DNA from: Aestuariimicrobium kwangyangense DSM 21549
GTDB lineage: Bacteria > Actinomycetota > Actinomycetes > Propionibacteriales > Propionibacteriaceae
NCBI RefSeq assembly: GCF_000421525.1
Contig: NZ_ATXE01000001.1
Coordinates: 744,001-808,000 of the forward strand
Direction of reading: 5' to 3'
Length of the DNA: 64,000 nt
The position numbers and the translations under genes are program-made. Positions within the stretch are counted from its first letter, which is position 1; every line of letters starts with the position of its first letter. Shown piece after piece: positions 17,283-25,495 of this stretch. The notes under the pieces were generated by a model that was not told the DNA's origin, ran no database searches, and saw only the letters and a program-made list of their open reading frames with translations.

Positions 17283-18170
17283 ATGCAGCGACTGCGTCCA
17301 GGTTTGGTGCTCTCGGAGCGCTACCGACTGGTCCGTCACGTGGCGTCGGGAGGCATGGGTCAGGTCTGGGAGGCGCTGGACGACACCTTGGGCCGTCGAG
17401 TGGCGCTCAAGATCATGCATCCGAACAGCCCGGACGAGGCCGTCCTCGCCGACCGTTTTCGCGACGAGGCCAGGTTTGCCGCCCAGCTGTCGCACCCCAA
17501 CATCGTGACCATCCATGACTTCGTCGACTTCGAAGGTCTCTCGTACCTGGTGATGGAGTTCGTCGACGGCCCCACGCTCTCGCGGGTGTTGTCGCTCGGC
17601 CCGATGGGGCCGGAGGCGGTGCGTACCGTACTCGCCGAGCTGGCCTCAGCCCTCGTCCAGGCCCACGAGGCGGGCATCATCCACCGAGACATCAAGCCGG
17701 CCAACGTCCTGATGGCCGAGGGGGGCGCCAAGCTGACCGACTTCGGCATCGCTCGCCCCGTCGGCGGGGAGTCGCGGACCATGACGGGCCAGGTGCTCGG
17801 AACGGCGCACTACCTCAGCCCCGAACAGGCGCTCGGGCAGACGGTCAGCACCGCGACCGACATCTACAGCCTGGGTGTGCTCGCGCACGAGATGCTGACC
17901 GCCTCCAAGCCCTTCGACAAGGGAACTCCGATCGCCACGGCGCTCTCGCACGTGCAGGACCCGCCACCTCCGGTGCCCCCGGGCACCCCGGCAGACCTGG
18001 AGGCGACGATCACGGCGTGCCTGGAGAAGGAGCCGGGGGACCGCCCGACGGCTGCAGCCCTGTGCGTCCTGCTCGAGGCTCAGTCGGCCCCGGTGGACGA
18101 CCGGGAGCCGGTCGACCCTGAGGCGACTGTCGCCATGGCCGTGCTGCCACGCCGCATGGCCGCCAGCTGA
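17283..18170 (+). CDS. Soluble Ser/Thr protein kinase, PknB-like catalytic domain
   Basis: 295 residues consisting almost wholly of a Hanks-type kinase domain. The glycine loop is ASGGMGQVWEA, the ATP Lys is in RVALKIMHP, the catalytic loop HRDIKPANVL has Asp135, and LTDFGIARP carries the metal Asp153. GTAHYLSPEQ is the activation-segment end typical of actinobacterial kinases. All catalytic residues are present. Unlike PknA/PknB there is no membrane segment and no PASTA or other sensor domain; after the domain only about 25 acidic residues follow. The protein should be cytoplasmic. GGAGTAGG just upstream supports the ATG. Its substrates are unknown, but two FHA-domain proteins encoded in this window are reasonable readers of its products. 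Confidence 0.93.
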   Translation: MQRLRPGLVLSERYRLVRHVASGGMGQVWEALDDTLGRRVALKIMHPNSPDEAVLADRFRDEARFAAQLSHPNIVTIHDFVDFEGLSYLVMEFVDGPTLSRVLSLGPMGPEAVRTVLAELASALVQAHEAGIIHRDIKPANVLMAEGGAKLTDFGIARPVGGESRTMTGQVLGTAHYLSPEQALGQTVSTATDIYSLGVLAHEMLTASKPFDKGTPIATALSHVQDPPPPVPPGTPADLEATITACLEKEPGDRPTAAALCVLLEAQSAPVDDREPVDPEATVAMAVLPRRMAAS

Positions 18171-18183
18171 CACCTCTGGCCCC

Positions 18184-18206
18184 ACGCAAGGGTTGCGCGA
18201 GCGCAA
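18184..18206. promoter_or_regulatory. Three-half-site operator upstream of the MarR gene
   Basis: Three half-sites lie in a row: ACGCAA (18184-18189), 3 nt, TTGCGC (18193-18198), 2 nt, GCGCAA (18201-18206). The last two form a 14-bp palindrome. The cluster ends 21 bp before the GTG of the MarR gene, so it could repress that gene. The same architecture with the same spacings recurs at 20127-20149 in the SDR/GH15 divergent promoter. Autoregulation is inferred. Confidence 0.6.
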
Positions 18207-18227
18207 AAGCTGTGGGGATACTGTGCC

Positions 18228-18713
18228 GTGGAGCATCCCGAGCTGAGCAGCCGACCGGCACAGGTCGAGGCCGTGATGAGGGCCGCCGATGTGCTGTTGC
18301 GGGTTGCGGCCCGATCGGTCATCGAGGTGGAGGATCGAGTCACCTCCCCCCAGCTGCGGGTGTTGGTGCTGATCGCCCTCCACGGTCCGCAGAATCTCGG
18401 TGCGGTGGCGCGCGAACTGGGCGTGCACGCGTCCAATGCCACACGAACCTGCGATCGCCTGGTCGCGGCTGATCTGTTGAGCCGCCGGCAGGAACCGACT
18501 GACCGCCGCTACCTCAAGCTCGACCTGACCGCCCAGGGTCGGGCCCTGGTCGATTCGGTGCTCGGGCACCGCCGCACGGCCATCGCCGACGTGATCGAAC
18601 GCATCCCCTCCCCGGAGCAGGAGTCGGTTGCTCGTGCCATGCAGGTGTTCGCCGATGCAGGCGGTGGGGAAGGGTCCGAGGACGGCCGGTTCGCACTCGG
18701 CCCGGCACGCTGA
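18228..18713 (+). CDS. MarR-family transcriptional regulator
   Basis: 161 residues from a GTG (MEHPELSSRPAQVEAV). The winged helix is complete: VTSPQLRVLVLIALHGPQ, then the helix-turn-helix NLGAVARELGVHASNATRTCDRLVAADL and the wing RRQEPTDRRYLKLDLT. It is a cytoplasmic dimeric DNA-binding protein. Two bases separate its stop from the stop of the convergent small membrane protein gene. An operator-like cluster lies in its promoter and an identical arrangement lies in the promoter between the SDR and GH15 genes, so its probable targets are itself and that neighbouring unit. The inducing ligand is unknown. Confidence 0.92.
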   Translation: MEHPELSSRPAQVEAVMRAADVLLRVAARSVIEVEDRVTSPQLRVLVLIALHGPQNLGAVARELGVHASNATRTCDRLVAADLLSRRQEPTDRRYLKLDLTAQGRALVDSVLGHRRTAIADVIERIPSPEQESVARAMQVFADAGGGEGSEDGRFALGPAR

Positions 18714-18714
18714 T

Positions 18715-19029
18715 TCAGCGAAGCTCTGCCCAGGCGAACCCAAGTGCCGTGGCGGCATTCGCCGCAGCCGCAGTTCGGCGCGCCGGATCGGCCGTCGCCA
18801 CCACGATCATGCTGATGGCGTGCAGGACGTCCACGATCCCTCCCAGCCGGCGCACACCATGCCCTCCGACCGCCCCGACTGCGGCCTGGACGACGTGGCG
18901 TGCCCCCAGCACTCGCAGCGCCGTCCGCCCCCGCGCGTCGTCCGTGGGGAGCAGTCGACCCTCGAGGAGCCGAGGGGCCGCAAGCTCGGCCAGCCCGTAC
19001 CCGAGCCGCAGCGCGTCCTGTGCTCTCAT
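18715..19029 (-). CDS. Small Ala-rich membrane protein after SDR
   Basis: 104 residues from ATG of MRAQDALRLGYGLAEL. Hydrophobic stretches (VVQAAVGAVGG, LGGIVDVLHAISMIVVATA, TAAAANAATALGFAW) suggest three or four short membrane helices. I do not recognise a named family with confidence; small DUF4267-like membrane proteins look similar. The start overlaps the stop of the SDR gene by four bases, so it is cotranslated with it and may anchor or assist that enzyme. The open frame upstream of this start is only a shadow of the SDR gene. Confidence 0.72.
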   Translation of the reverse strand: MRAQDALRLGYGLAELAAPRLLEGRLLPTDDARGRTALRVLGARHVVQAAVGAVGGHGVRRLGGIVDVLHAISMIVVATADPARRTAAAANAATALGFAWAELR

Positions 19030-20042
19030 CGTGATCCCTTGCGGGAGAGGATTCGGGCCGTGATGGACACTCCCAGCAGGGCCCCGGCCGCCGCGACCAT
19101 CGCCCCATGGTGCTGGGAGCCCCAGAGCTGGTGGCTGCGCGAGGTCGACCGCGCGTCGAAGATGCCGTGGGTGCCGAAGTCGCGTTCGGAGTCCGCCGGT
19201 TCCCACAGGTTGGCGGGTTGGTCGGCCGGCTTCGGGTCGGGGGCCTGCTGGGACGAGAACCCGGTCTTCGCCAGGTACCGGTCGAGCAGGCCGGGCACCA
19301 CGGCGTTGGCGATCAGGGTGGCCGCGGTGCTCCCGCCCACCCAGTACTCGCGCCGCTGGGGATGGGCCGCGGCGAACAGCACCGCGTCGGCGGCCACTTC
19401 GGGCTGGTAGATCGGCGGCACGGGCTGGGCCTGCCGTGGCAGCCGCGACAGCACCCACGAGAACTGGGGTGTGTTCACCGCGGGCATCTGCACCATGGTC
19501 GTGTGGATGCGGCTGTGCTCGTGCATCAACTCGGTGCGCAGTGATTCGTTGAACCCCTGGATCGCGTGCTTCGCGCCGCAGTAGGCCGACTGCAACGGGA
19601 TGCCCCGGTAGGCGAGGGCTGAGCCGACCTGCACGATGGTTCCCCGGTCGCGCGGCCGCATGTGGGAGAGGGCCGCCATGGTGCCGTAGACGTAACCGAG
19701 GTAACTCACCTCGGTGACACGCTTGAACTCCTCGGGGGTGATCTGGTCGAACCGCGAGAACACGGAGGTGAAGGCGACATTCACCCACACGTCGATCGGA
19801 CCAAGCTCGTTCTCGACCCGGTCGGCGGCGGCCTGGACGGCCGCATGATCGGCCATGTCGACCGGGATCGCCACGGCGCGTCCGCCCGCTCGCTCGACGT
19901 CGGCAGCCGCCCCGGCCAGGCCTGCCTCCCCACGAGCGAGCAGGACGACGGTGGCCCCCTGCCTGCCGAACGCGACGGCGGTCGCGCGACCGATTCCCCC
20001 GGTCGACCCGGTCACGACGATGATGCGCTGATCAGTGCCCAT
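19026..20042 (-). CDS. SDR-family oxidoreductase with C-terminal membrane segment
   Basis: 338 residues. The first 250 form a classical short-chain dehydrogenase: cofactor motif TGSTGGIGRA at residue 12, the usual NNAG replaced by NVAF, and the catalytic YCGAKHA (Tyr and Lys) with Ser in VQVGSALAYRG. An Arg-containing ARGEAGL after the second strand favours NADPH. The extra 85 residues at the C-terminus end in GAMVAAAGALLGVSITARIL, a probable membrane segment, so the enzyme may sit on the membrane. It heads an operon with the small membrane protein and shares a divergent promoter region with the GH15 gene, within which lies the MarR-type operator cluster. The substrate is unknown. Confidence 0.9.
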   Translation of the reverse strand: MGTDQRIIVVTGSTGGIGRATAVAFGRQGATVVLLARGEAGLAGAAADVERAGGRAVAIPVDMADHAAVQAAADRVENELGPIDVWVNVAFTSVFSRFDQITPEEFKRVTEVSYLGYVYGTMAALSHMRPRDRGTIVQVGSALAYRGIPLQSAYCGAKHAIQGFNESLRTELMHEHSRIHTTMVQMPAVNTPQFSWVLSRLPRQAQPVPPIYQPEVAADAVLFAAAHPQRREYWVGGSTAATLIANAVVPGLLDRYLAKTGFSSQQAPDPKPADQPANLWEPADSERDFGTHGIFDARSTSRSHQLWGSQHHGAMVAAAGALLGVSITARILSRKGSR

Positions 20043-20126
20043 CTGGACTGCTCCTTCGGTTGTCAGCTGGTGGTCGTCGACCGCTGCGCACGAATCGCAG
20101 CACCCGAACCGTTTCCATCGACGCTA

Positions 20127-20150
20127 ACGCAACGATTGCGTGCACGCAAT
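20127..20150. promoter_or_regulatory. Three-half-site operator between SDR and GH15 genes
   Basis: Half-sites ACGCAA (20127-20132), 3 nt, TTGCGT (20136-20141), 2 nt, ACGCAA (20144-20149). Bases 20135-20150 are a perfect 16-bp palindrome, ATTGCGTGCACGCAAT. It ends 21 bp before the GH15 ATG and about 85 bp before the SDR start, so it could control both. The order and spacing equal those at 18184-18206 before the MarR gene. Confidence 0.65.
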
Positions 20151-20170
20151 GGTCGACCTAGGGTGGTGCC

Positions 20171-21937
20171 ATGGCCCCATCCGACCAGTTCCCGCCACAC
20201 GTCCTTCGCGAATACGCGTTGCTCGCCGACGGGGAACGCGGCGCACTGATCGGCCCCGGCGGGGACATCGCCTGGATGTGCGCCCCCCAGTGGCACGACG
20301 ACGCCGTCTTCTCCGGGCTGCTGGGTGGGCGGGGCGGCTTCGCCGTGACCCCGACGGATCCGCGCTACGTGTGGGGTGGCAAGTACGAGGACGGGACCCT
20401 GATCTGGGTGAGCCGGTGGATCACCAGCACCGGGATCGTGGAATGCCGTGAGGCCCTGGCCTATCCCGGCGACAAACATCGATCCGTCCTGCTGCGGAGG
20501 GTGCAGGCGGTCATGGGGGAAGCCGAGATCCGGGTGGTGTTGAACGTGAGGGCCGGCTTCGGACGGCATGCCATGGGCCACCTGCGCCAGCACGGTGACG
20601 TCTGGCTGGCGCGGAGCGGACCACTGAGGGTCCGGTTGGGTGGTGCCGCCGAGGCCGGCGTGCGAGACGGCGAACTCCTGCTCGACCTGCGGCTGCGTGA
20701 GGGGGAACAGCACGACCTCGTCCTCGAGATCTCTGACGAGGCGCTCCCGGACGAGCCCGCCGATCCCGACCAGGCCTGGAGCGCCACCGAGTACAACTGG
20801 CATCGCGAGGTGCCCCAGTTCGACAACACGATCGCACCGGACGACTGCCGCCAGTCCTACGCCGTGTTGCGGGGCATGACCGGGGGCGGTGGCGCGATGG
20901 TCGCGGCCGCCACCATGGGACTGCCCGAGCGGGCGCAGGAGAAGCGCAACTACGACTACCGCTACGCCTGGATCCGCGACCAGTGCTTCGTCGGGGTCGC
21001 TGTCGCGGCCTGCGAGGAGTTCGCCCTGCTCGACGACGCGGTCGGTTTCGTCTCGTCCCGGCTGCTGGACGACGGTGCCCAGATGCGCCCCGCCTACACC
21101 GTGCAGGGCGGCCCGGTGCCCGATGAGTACGACACGGGACTACCGGGCTATCCGGGTGGGTCGGGCAGGGCAGGCAACTGGGTGAACCAGCAGTTCCAAC
21201 TCGATGCCTTCGGCGAAGCCCTGTTGTTGTTCGCCGCGGCCGCCGAGAACGACCGCCTCGATCTGGAGCAGTGGAAGGCCGCGGAGATCGCAGCGGACGC
21301 CATCGCCCGGCGGTACCAGCAGGCCGACGCGGGCATGTGGGAGTTGCAGGACGCCCACTGGACGCACTCCCGCCTCATCTGCGCCGCGGGGCTGCGCTCG
21401 ATCGGCCGTCACGCCCCCGGCCCGCAGGGCGCCATGTGGAGTTCGCAGGCCGACCAACTCGTCGCCGACGTCACCCGCGACTGTCTTCATCCTTCGGGAC
21501 GCTGGCAGCGGTCACCCGATGACCCCCGGGTCGACGCCTCCCTGCTGCGGCCGATGCTGCGCGGGGCGCTGGCCCCGCAGGACCCCCGCTCGATCGCGAC
21601 GCTCCGGGCGATCCAGGAAGACCTGGCCAGGGAGGAGTACCTGTACCGGTTTCGGCAGGACGAGGGTCCACTGGCGCAATCGGAGGGTGCGTTCCTGTTG
21701 TGCGGGTTCGACATGGCGATGGCCCTCCACCAGGGCAACCGTCCCCTGGAGGCGGCCCGCTGGTTCGAACGCAACCGCGCCGCCTGCGGCTCACCGGGTC
21801 TGTTCACGGAGGAGTACGACGTCGAGCAGCGGCAGTTGCGGGGAAACCTGCCCCAGGCCTTCGTCCACGCCGCGCTGCTGGAGTCGGCTCGTCGCCTCGC
21901 GAGCGAGCCACCACCTTGGGGCGGCCTGCGGAGCTGA
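20171..21937 (+). CDS. Glycoside hydrolase family 15 protein (glucoamylase/trehalase type)
   Basis: 588 residues, the usual size of actinobacterial GH15 proteins. The N-terminal 220 residues form the beta-sandwich domain (ADGERGALIGPGGDIAWMCAP). The (alpha/alpha)6 barrel starts near residue 230 with the family hallmark NYDYRYAWIRDQ at about residue 260, and a second conserved acidic segment, FTEEYD, lies near residue 550. No signal peptide is seen, so it acts in the cytoplasm on alpha-glucosides. Family members are glucoamylases or trehalases, and the two cannot be told apart here. AGGGTGG four bases before the ATG supports the start. It is divergent from the SDR operon, with an operator cluster just upstream. 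Confidence 0.9.
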   Translation: MAPSDQFPPHVLREYALLADGERGALIGPGGDIAWMCAPQWHDDAVFSGLLGGRGGFAVTPTDPRYVWGGKYEDGTLIWVSRWITSTGIVECREALAYPGDKHRSVLLRRVQAVMGEAEIRVVLNVRAGFGRHAMGHLRQHGDVWLARSGPLRVRLGGAAEAGVRDGELLLDLRLREGEQHDLVLEISDEALPDEPADPDQAWSATEYNWHREVPQFDNTIAPDDCRQSYAVLRGMTGGGGAMVAAATMGLPERAQEKRNYDYRYAWIRDQCFVGVAVAACEEFALLDDAVGFVSSRLLDDGAQMRPAYTVQGGPVPDEYDTGLPGYPGGSGRAGNWVNQQFQLDAFGEALLLFAAAAENDRLDLEQWKAAEIAADAIARRYQQADAGMWELQDAHWTHSRLICAAGLRSIGRHAPGPQGAMWSSQADQLVADVTRDCLHPSGRWQRSPDDPRVDASLLRPMLRGALAPQDPRSIATLRAIQEDLAREEYLYRFRQDEGPLAQSEGAFLLCGFDMAMALHQGNRPLEAARWFERNRAACGSPGLFTEEYDVEQRQLRGNLPQAFVHAALLESARRLASEPPPWGGLRS

Positions 21938-21966
21938 GGGATGCCGGGCATTGAGCCACCCGGACG

Positions 21967-22018
21967 CAGGAGAGCGGGCGACGGGAATCGACCCGCGTGT
22001 CCAGCTTGGGAAGCTGGC
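21967..22018. repeat. Attachment-site-like copy of tRNA-Gly 3' part
   Basis: Fifty-two bases match 25490-25542 except for one missing A in the T-loop. The copy spans the discriminator, acceptor 3' strand, T-arm, variable region and anticodon arm on the minus strand, then diverges before the D-arm, so it cannot make a tRNA. Direct orientation relative to the intact gene fits an att site. Confidence 0.7.
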
Positions 22019-22420
22019 TCGGTCCACAAGTGACCGCACCGCCGCGAACACCCCTACGCGCGGGTAGGTGGCTCGGGGAGCGAATGAGAGTGCAGTCGCA
22101 TGTGTCATGACGCGAGCCGTCCCGCCGCGATGCTCAAGGGTGATCAGCGCCCGCCAGAGGACTTGAACTCGGACGAACTGTTAATAGCGGAGGCTCGCCT
22201 TCCAAAGCGCCGAACGGCTATGGGTTCGGAGACATCGCCACCGGGCCGCGGCAAGCAAACCCCGATTTGGAGGCGATTCGCTCCGCTACTGGCCAGATAC
22301 GTCCGTGACACTTCTGGGTGAGTGTGGTCCTTCTATGGCGCGCTGGCCCCCGGTCGGCGCTCAATCGCAGTCTCGCGGGTCTGTAGGTCGGGGTAGGGTC
22401 TAGGCGCTCCGTACCATGTG

Positions 22421-22454
22421 AGGGCCCCGACAAGCCGTGACTTGTCGGGGCCCT
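22421..22454 (-). terminator. Hairpin terminator for the Ig/FG-GAP protein gene
   Basis: Perfect 14-nt arms, AGGGCCCCGACAAG and its complement, around a 6-nt loop, 54 bases beyond the stop codon of the minus-strand gene. No T-tract on either side, but the stem is very stable. Confidence 0.75.
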
Positions 22455-22507
22455 CAATGCCTGTCTCCGGTCATGGGATATGAGAGCTGTGCTGGGAACT
22501 GCCGTGG

Positions 22508-24814
22508 TCAGGCGAGGATGCGGTAACCCGAGAAGCCACTTGGCGCGAATTGGCCCATGCTGGAGAACCCGGTGGCGGTGTTCCTGTATGCCCACATCGA
22601 TCCGTCGTTTCGCTGTCCGATCAGGTCCAGACGCTTGTCGCCATTCAGGTCACCAGGAACGAACGCGTTGGTCATGGACTGCCACCCATGCCCGATCTGC
22701 CCCACACTCACAAGGCCACCGTCGACCGTCCTGTAGCCATACATCAGACCGTCCTTGCGGATGCCCACCACGTCCCAGGCAGCATCGCCGTACATGTTTC
22801 CGGGGGCGATCATAATTCGCATGCCGTTCCAGTTGCGGCCCACCTGCGTGCCGTTGGACAGACCCTTGGACGAAAGACTGTAGCGCCACAGCGAACCATC
22901 CGATCCCCGACGCGCGAGGACGTACTGCTGGGGGGACCCGGAGACCATCTGACCGGCGTAGAAGATCTGGTCCATCCCGCCCCAGTTCTGGCCAACCTTG
23001 ATGCCGTCCTTCAGATACCCGTTGCCCAGGTTGTAGGCGAAGTGCAAGGACTGGTCGCGCGAGTCCCGGTAGAAGAGGTCCGCGCGGTTGTCATCGTTCT
23101 GATCGGTGATCGCACCCAGATAACTGATGTGTGTCAGGTTGGTGCCGCGGATCCCGACCTTCGAGATATCCGTCGGAGTCTTCTTGAAGAAGTCGAGCGT
23201 GCCTGTGCCAGTAATTCCCCACACATCCGCGATCGCATCACCCGTCGCCTCACCAACACGGCCGGTCGCCTCGGGACGAGCTCCTGCGAAGGGGGAGAAC
23301 TCACCAAGAGGTGCAGTCACCATCACAATAGCGGTCGCGACCCTCTGCCCACCCACCGTGCCAGCCACACTGAACGTTCCCGGCTGGGCGTACGACATGG
23401 CAGGGACCGGATCCCACACCACAGCTTGGCTCGAGGTCGACCTATCCGACCACGTCACCATCACATTCGCCGGGAGCTTCGGCGCTAGACCCACCAGCGT
23501 CGAAACCGTGGCAGGAACAACCGACACCAGCGCCGGAGCAGCCACCGTCACGGTCGCTCTGGCAATCTGTTCGCCCCTGACCGTGCCCGACACGGTGAAC
23601 GTCCCCGCCTTGGCGTAAGCGTCGGCCGCAATAGTGGACCAGCTGACGGTCTCACTGGTGGTGGTCTTGTCGGACCAGACCACGGAGATGTTGGCGGGCA
23701 TCGTGGGTGCGATGCCGGCTGGAGTCGAGACGCTGACCGTGGCAGAGCGCATGATGGGTTGTGTCACGGTGATGGTGGCTTGGGCGATCCTCTGGCCCCG
23801 TACCGTTCCTGCAACAATGAAGCTTCCGGGCTTGGCGTAAGAGGTAGCGGCGATCGGGTCCCAGGTAACGGCCTCCGAGGTGGTACCAGTCGACCAGACA
23901 AGGCGCACGGAAGCAGGCATCTGAGGTGCGAGCCCGGCAGGCGACCCGACACTGACAGGCGTCACTGACTTGAGTCCGACCAATTCCTTCGTCGGGTGCT
24001 CGAAGAAGCCGGTGACGGTGCCGTTGTCAGTGGTGTTTCCCAGGAGGTCCCTGACGGGATAGAGGGTCATCGTCCACGCGCCAGGAGCCGCGGTTGTGGG
24101 GACCTTGATGGTGTGACTCCACGTGCCGTCGGTTGTCGTACCTTGGGTGAGAATCATGTTGTTGGGTGAGAACCCGAGGGATTGATCGGTGGTGTCGGAG
24201 AAGAGTGCGACGGTGGGCGTTTTGACTCCGCTGGGGTCTGTGACGTGCACGCTGACGGTGACGGTCTTCTCGCCCGTGGTCAGGTCGACGGTCTTGGGCG
24301 TGAAGTCGAAGGCGCTTACCACCGGACCGCTGACGTCGGCTGGGGCGTTGATCACGGTCAGCTTGGTGGTGTGCTCGAAGAATCCGGTGACGGTGCCGTT
24401 GTCAGTGGTGTTTCCCAGGAGGTCCCTGACGGGATAGAGGGTCATGGTCCACGCGCCAGGAGCCGCGGTTGTGGGGACCTTGATGGTGTGACTCCACGTG
24501 CCGTCGGTTGTCGTACCTTGGGTGAGAATCATGTTGTTGGGTGAGAACCCGAGGGATTGATCGGTGGTGTCGGAGAAGAGTGCGACGGTGGGCGTTTTGA
24601 CTCCGCTGGGGTCTGTGACGTGCACGCTGACGGTGACGGTCTTCTCGCCCGTGGTCAGGTCGACGGTCTTGGGCGTGAAGTCGAAGGCGCTGACCATCGG
24701 ACCAGTGATATCCGCGGCGAGAGCCTGGGGGGCGGCGAGAAACAGCGACGCAATCGCCATCGCGAGGGCCACGACAAGTGCTCCGCGCGCTGTGGGCTTG
24801 AGTTTAGGAACCAT
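22508..24814 (-). CDS. Secreted protein with Ig-like repeats and FG-GAP-like C-terminus
   Basis: 768 residues from the ATG of MVPKLKPTARGALVV; GGAGGAGA eight bases before it settles this start over a longer frame. A signal peptide runs to about residue 33 (ending PQALA). Two almost identical 111-residue modules follow (about 38-148 and 163-273), each with FDFTPKTVDLTTGEKTVTV. Then come three bacterial Ig-like (Big_4-type) repeats (about 277-500) with cores such as SVVWSDKTTTSETVSW. The last 240 residues carry FG-GAP/VCBS-like segments (PGDLNGDKRLDLIGQRNDG) that probably form a beta-propeller. No anchor is visible. The role is likely extracellular binding or adhesion. It is the only sizeable gene between the tRNA-derived repeats. 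Confidence 0.85.
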   Translation of the reverse strand: MVPKLKPTARGALVVALAMAIASLFLAAPQALAADITGPMVSAFDFTPKTVDLTTGEKTVTVSVHVTDPSGVKTPTVALFSDTTDQSLGFSPNNMILTQGTTTDGTWSHTIKVPTTAAPGAWTMTLYPVRDLLGNTTDNGTVTGFFEHTTKLTVINAPADVSGPVVSAFDFTPKTVDLTTGEKTVTVSVHVTDPSGVKTPTVALFSDTTDQSLGFSPNNMILTQGTTTDGTWSHTIKVPTTAAPGAWTMTLYPVRDLLGNTTDNGTVTGFFEHPTKELVGLKSVTPVSVGSPAGLAPQMPASVRLVWSTGTTSEAVTWDPIAATSYAKPGSFIVAGTVRGQRIAQATITVTQPIMRSATVSVSTPAGIAPTMPANISVVWSDKTTTSETVSWSTIAADAYAKAGTFTVSGTVRGEQIARATVTVAAPALVSVVPATVSTLVGLAPKLPANVMVTWSDRSTSSQAVVWDPVPAMSYAQPGTFSVAGTVGGQRVATAIVMVTAPLGEFSPFAGARPEATGRVGEATGDAIADVWGITGTGTLDFFKKTPTDISKVGIRGTNLTHISYLGAITDQNDDNRADLFYRDSRDQSLHFAYNLGNGYLKDGIKVGQNWGGMDQIFYAGQMVSGSPQQYVLARRGSDGSLWRYSLSSKGLSNGTQVGRNWNGMRIMIAPGNMYGDAAWDVVGIRKDGLMYGYRTVDGGLVSVGQIGHGWQSMTNAFVPGDLNGDKRLDLIGQRNDGSMWAYRNTATGFSSMGQFAPSGFSGYRILA
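23996..24328. repeat. 333-bp near-identical tandem repeat, copy 1
   Basis: Repeats at 24371-24703 with a period of exactly 375 bp and only a few base differences, mostly near the ends. It encodes one of the two 111-residue modules of the secreted protein. Near-identity at the DNA level, including third positions, means a recent duplication or ongoing gene conversion. Confidence 0.9.
24371..24703. repeat. 333-bp near-identical tandem repeat, copy 2
   Basis: Partner of 23996-24328, separated from it by a 42-bp linker. It encodes the module that directly follows the signal peptide. Confidence 0.9.
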
Positions 24815-25489
24815 AGAGAGTCTCCTCCAAGAGCCCTGCACCGAATTGCAGGTCAACTGCTCCGCAATATAGCGGCTAGGGTAACCGAACCAGCGAACGG
24901 ATATCCCTGTTGCCAACTGTGCCCATCAACTCGCTGCGTGTCGTCGTGCGCTACTTGGTCTGAACGGGCGCCTGACTGACGTTAGGTCTTCGCATGTGGG
25001 CGCCCGCAACCCGCGACGCAAAGGCGTCCTCAACAGTCGGCAAGTCACTCAACATCTGTCTCGCCATTGTCCCATTCAGGGGCAGTGGCCGCCTGCGGTA
25101 GCCGTTAGCGTCACGGGTGAGGCGATTGGGCAGGGCCGGTCCGCCCTGACATGAATGATCGAGAAGCTTCGCATTCCTCAACCGAGTTCTGCTATACGGG
25201 CAGTAACGATAGTGGTGGCGTGGCGGGCCACGCGAGCGCCTCTGTCCTGATGGTGGTGGACGGAACGGTGAACTCACGTGGCTCGAGGCGACGACCGCCC
25301 GGTAGTTCGTAAGCGAAGCAGCGGGAGCGTTCCCAAGCGGTTGGGCCCCGGCGGATCACGCATGGCTTGAGAAGTCCTCCGGGGGACCGTGCGCACCTGT
25401 GGAGATGGCAGGAGTGCACGCAACAGGGCGTTTCTTGGCTTGCCTATCGGGAAGCGGCATCACCAAAGTGGCTCTGGCACAGCCCAATA
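24815..25489. other. 675-bp region upstream of the secreted-protein gene
   Basis: It should contain the promoter of the secreted protein. Open frames here (for example minus strand 24951-25277, 108 codons) lack a ribosome site and recognisable motifs. Composition is slightly less GC-rich than the flanks, as in the rest of the island. No integrase fragment was recognised. Confidence 0.45.
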
Positions 25490-25495
25490 CAGGAG

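Larger units (their letters stand above)
21938..22507. other. 570-bp non-coding region after GH15, inside the island edge
   Basis: No convincing gene. It holds the tRNA fragment repeat (21967-22018), a stretch around 22149-22215 that looks vaguely like the 3' end of a tRNA but does not fold properly, and a strong hairpin at 22421-22454. Short open frames here have no protein character. Confidence 0.5.

Noticed and set aside
22149-22215. tRNA-Ser-like stretch on the minus strand (TTCAAGT loop and TTTGGAA loop)
   Set aside because: The presumed T-stem and anticodon stem do not pair beyond about three bases and no acceptor stem can be formed, so at most it is a decayed fragment. A covariance search would decide.
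24951-25277. 108-codon ORF upstream of the secreted-protein gene, considered as an integrase remnant
   Set aside because: No catalytic Arg/His/Tyr pattern or helix-turn-helix is visible, and it lacks a ribosome site.
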